Assembly (NCBI GenBank): GCA_937891425.1
Contig: CALAGD010000012.1
Span: 1 to 33,780 of the forward strand
Source of the DNA: an uncultured Pigmentiphaga sp.
GTDB lineage: Bacteria > Pseudomonadota > Gammaproteobacteria > Burkholderiales > Burkholderiaceae_B
Direction of reading: 5' to 3'
DNA length: 33,780 bases
Both the position numbers and the translations under genes were made by a program. Shown one piece after another: positions 32,955-33,780 of the stretch; position 1 is the stretch's first letter, and the number at the start of each line of letters is the position of its first letter. Below the pieces are notes generated by a model. The model saw nothing but the letters and a program-made list of their open reading frames with translations, did not search any database and was not told the origin of the DNA.

Positions 32955-32972
32955 CTGACACATGCTTGTCAG
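32955..32972. promoter_or_regulatory. Palindromic operator-like site upstream of phoU
   Basis: CTGACA (32955-32960) and TGTCAG (32967-32972) form a perfect inverted repeat with a 6-bp spacer, flanked by A/T-rich sequence, about 80 bp before the phoU start. The size and position suit a dimeric regulator. It does not match the direct-repeat Pho box well, and I cannot name the regulator. Confidence 0.45.
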
Positions 32973-33052
32973 AATTTACCTGTAATGTATGGTTGGGCTT
33001 CCTGGTGGTACCGGGCACATCCCGGCGTCTTTTCTGGAATGAAGGAGTAGGC

Positions 33053-33769
33053 ATGGCCGAACACACACACCGGCAATTCGATGCCGAGATCGAACATGTA
33101 CGTTCGCGCTTTCTGCAAATGGGCGGATTGGTCGAATCGCAGATTGCCGGTGCTATCGACGGATTGGCAAACGGCGACATCGAACTGCTCGACCGCGTCA
33201 TCGCGCGCGAAGCCGAGGTGAACCGATTCGAGACGGAGATTGACGAGGCCATCAGCCGCATCCTTGCACTGCGCCAGCCAGCGGCGGTCGATCTGCGCCT
33301 GATGATCACGCTCACCAAAATGATCACTGACATGGAGCGCGCCGGCGACGAGGCCGAGAAGGTCGCGCGCATGGCCAAGATGATTCACGAGGCCGGCCGA
33401 CGCAACATGCCGGCCCTTGAGCTGTGGCACATGGCCGGGTACGTGCATACCATGTTGCGCGAGACTCTGGACGCCTTCGCCCGCATGGATGCCCACCTGG
33501 CGGCGAACGTGGTGCGCCAGGACAAGAACGTCGACAACGAATGGCAGGGTGCAATCCGACATCTCATCACGTACATGATCGAGGATCCGCGCACCATCTC
33601 GCGCGCGATCGAGCTGCTGTTCATCGCGAAGGCGCTGGAGCGCATCGGTGATCATGCCAAGAACATGGCCGAGCTCATCATCTATCTCATTCGTGGTACT
33701 GACGTGCGCCATACCGGCGTCGAGAACGTCGAGAAGCAGGCTCTGGGTGTGGATTCCGCGCGCGAATGA
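33053..33769 (+). CDS. phoU: Phosphate signalling/transport regulator PhoU
   Basis: A 238-residue all-helical protein of two PhoU repeats that links the PstSCAB phosphate importer to the PhoR sensor kinase and damps the Pho response when phosphate is plentiful. Each repeat carries the metal-binding E/D-x3-D-type motif: DMERAGDEAEKVA at 93-105 and ALERIGDHAKNMAE at 194-207. AAGGAG precedes ATG 33053 by 5 bases; the in-frame codon at 32966 adds sequence unlike the family. Normally it sits next to pst or phoBR genes; none lies to its left, and the window ends 11 bases after its stop, so they may follow. Confidence 0.96.
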   Translation: MAEHTHRQFDAEIEHVRSRFLQMGGLVESQIAGAIDGLANGDIELLDRVIAREAEVNRFETEIDEAISRILALRQPAAVDLRLMITLTKMITDMERAGDEAEKVARMAKMIHEAGRRNMPALELWHMAGYVHTMLRETLDAFARMDAHLAANVVRQDKNVDNEWQGAIRHLITYMIEDPRTISRAIELLFIAKALERIGDHAKNMAELIIYLIRGTDVRHTGVENVEKQALGVDSARE

Positions 33770-33780
33770 TGCTGGTTGAC

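Noticed and set aside
32955..32990. Pho box upstream of phoU
   Set aside because: TGTCA- and CTGTAA-like words are present but not at the 11-bp spacing of Pho-box direct repeats; the clear pattern is an inverted repeat instead.
1..33780. CRISPR array, tRNA/rRNA genes, prophage, toxin-antitoxin or defence genes
   Set aside because: No regularly spaced direct repeats, cloverleaf-like sequences, or recognisable phage or defence protein families were seen on either strand.

Overview
The window reads as a chromosomal segment of a GC-rich betaproteobacterium. A member of the Burkholderiales close to the Bordetella/Achromobacter group (Alcaligenaceae) is the most likely source. This is inferred from protein style, the C-terminal piece of a Burkholderiales-type porin, the M48 peptidase / phhB / rsgA / orn neighbourhood, and single-operon iron and polyamine ABC transporters. 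It has not been checked by a search. Nearly all of the window is core or metabolic genes, densely packed, with many 4-nt stop/start overlaps.

Layout. Positions 1-358 hold what looks like the end of an IS21-type insertion sequence joined to the last ~80 codons of a porin gene. Positions 427-2941 (minus) are an overlapping operon: an M48 membrane metallopeptidase, pterin carbinolamine dehydratase (phhB) and the ribosome-assembly GTPase rsgA. Oligoribonuclease (orn) is divergent from it. Positions 3521-6669 (minus) are a membrane glycosyltransferase-like protein coupled to a MATE exporter. rpmE2 (zinc-independent ribosomal protein L31), a small lipoprotein, mutS and an MFS transporter follow, all minus. 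A small secreted beta-rich protein (12580-13071, plus) has a clear terminator. Positions 13138-15814 (minus) encode a cyanide-insensitive cytochrome bd-type quinol oxidase (cioA, cioB) plus a 45-residue membrane protein of the DUF2474 type. AsmA-like, APC permease and exported methyltransferase-like genes follow (15979-20488, minus).

Positions 20717-24857 (plus) are a complete spermidine/putrescine-type ABC importer (potFGHI order) with two hairpins between the binding-protein gene and the ATPase gene. Positions 24965-28862 (plus) carry the periplasmic methionine sulfoxide reductase pair msrP/msrQ, rmuC overlapping msrQ, and rpiA. Positions 28907-32656 (minus) are a ferric-iron ABC importer (binding protein, fused permease, ATPase) whose promoter region holds a good Fur-box match. 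phoU (33053-33769, plus) closes the window behind an 18-bp palindrome.

How they work together. Two respiratory or stress modules (bd-type oxidase; MsrPQ repair of oxidised periplasmic proteins) and two nutrient importers (polyamines, iron) sit among translation, RNA-decay and DNA-repair genes. I do not see a CRISPR array, a phage, a toxin-antitoxin pair, a defence island, a tRNA or an rRNA. I found no convincing undescribed multi-gene system. The most unusual items are the secreted-looking SAM methyltransferase fold protein, the IS-truncated porin, and several unexplained dyad elements in promoters or between genes.
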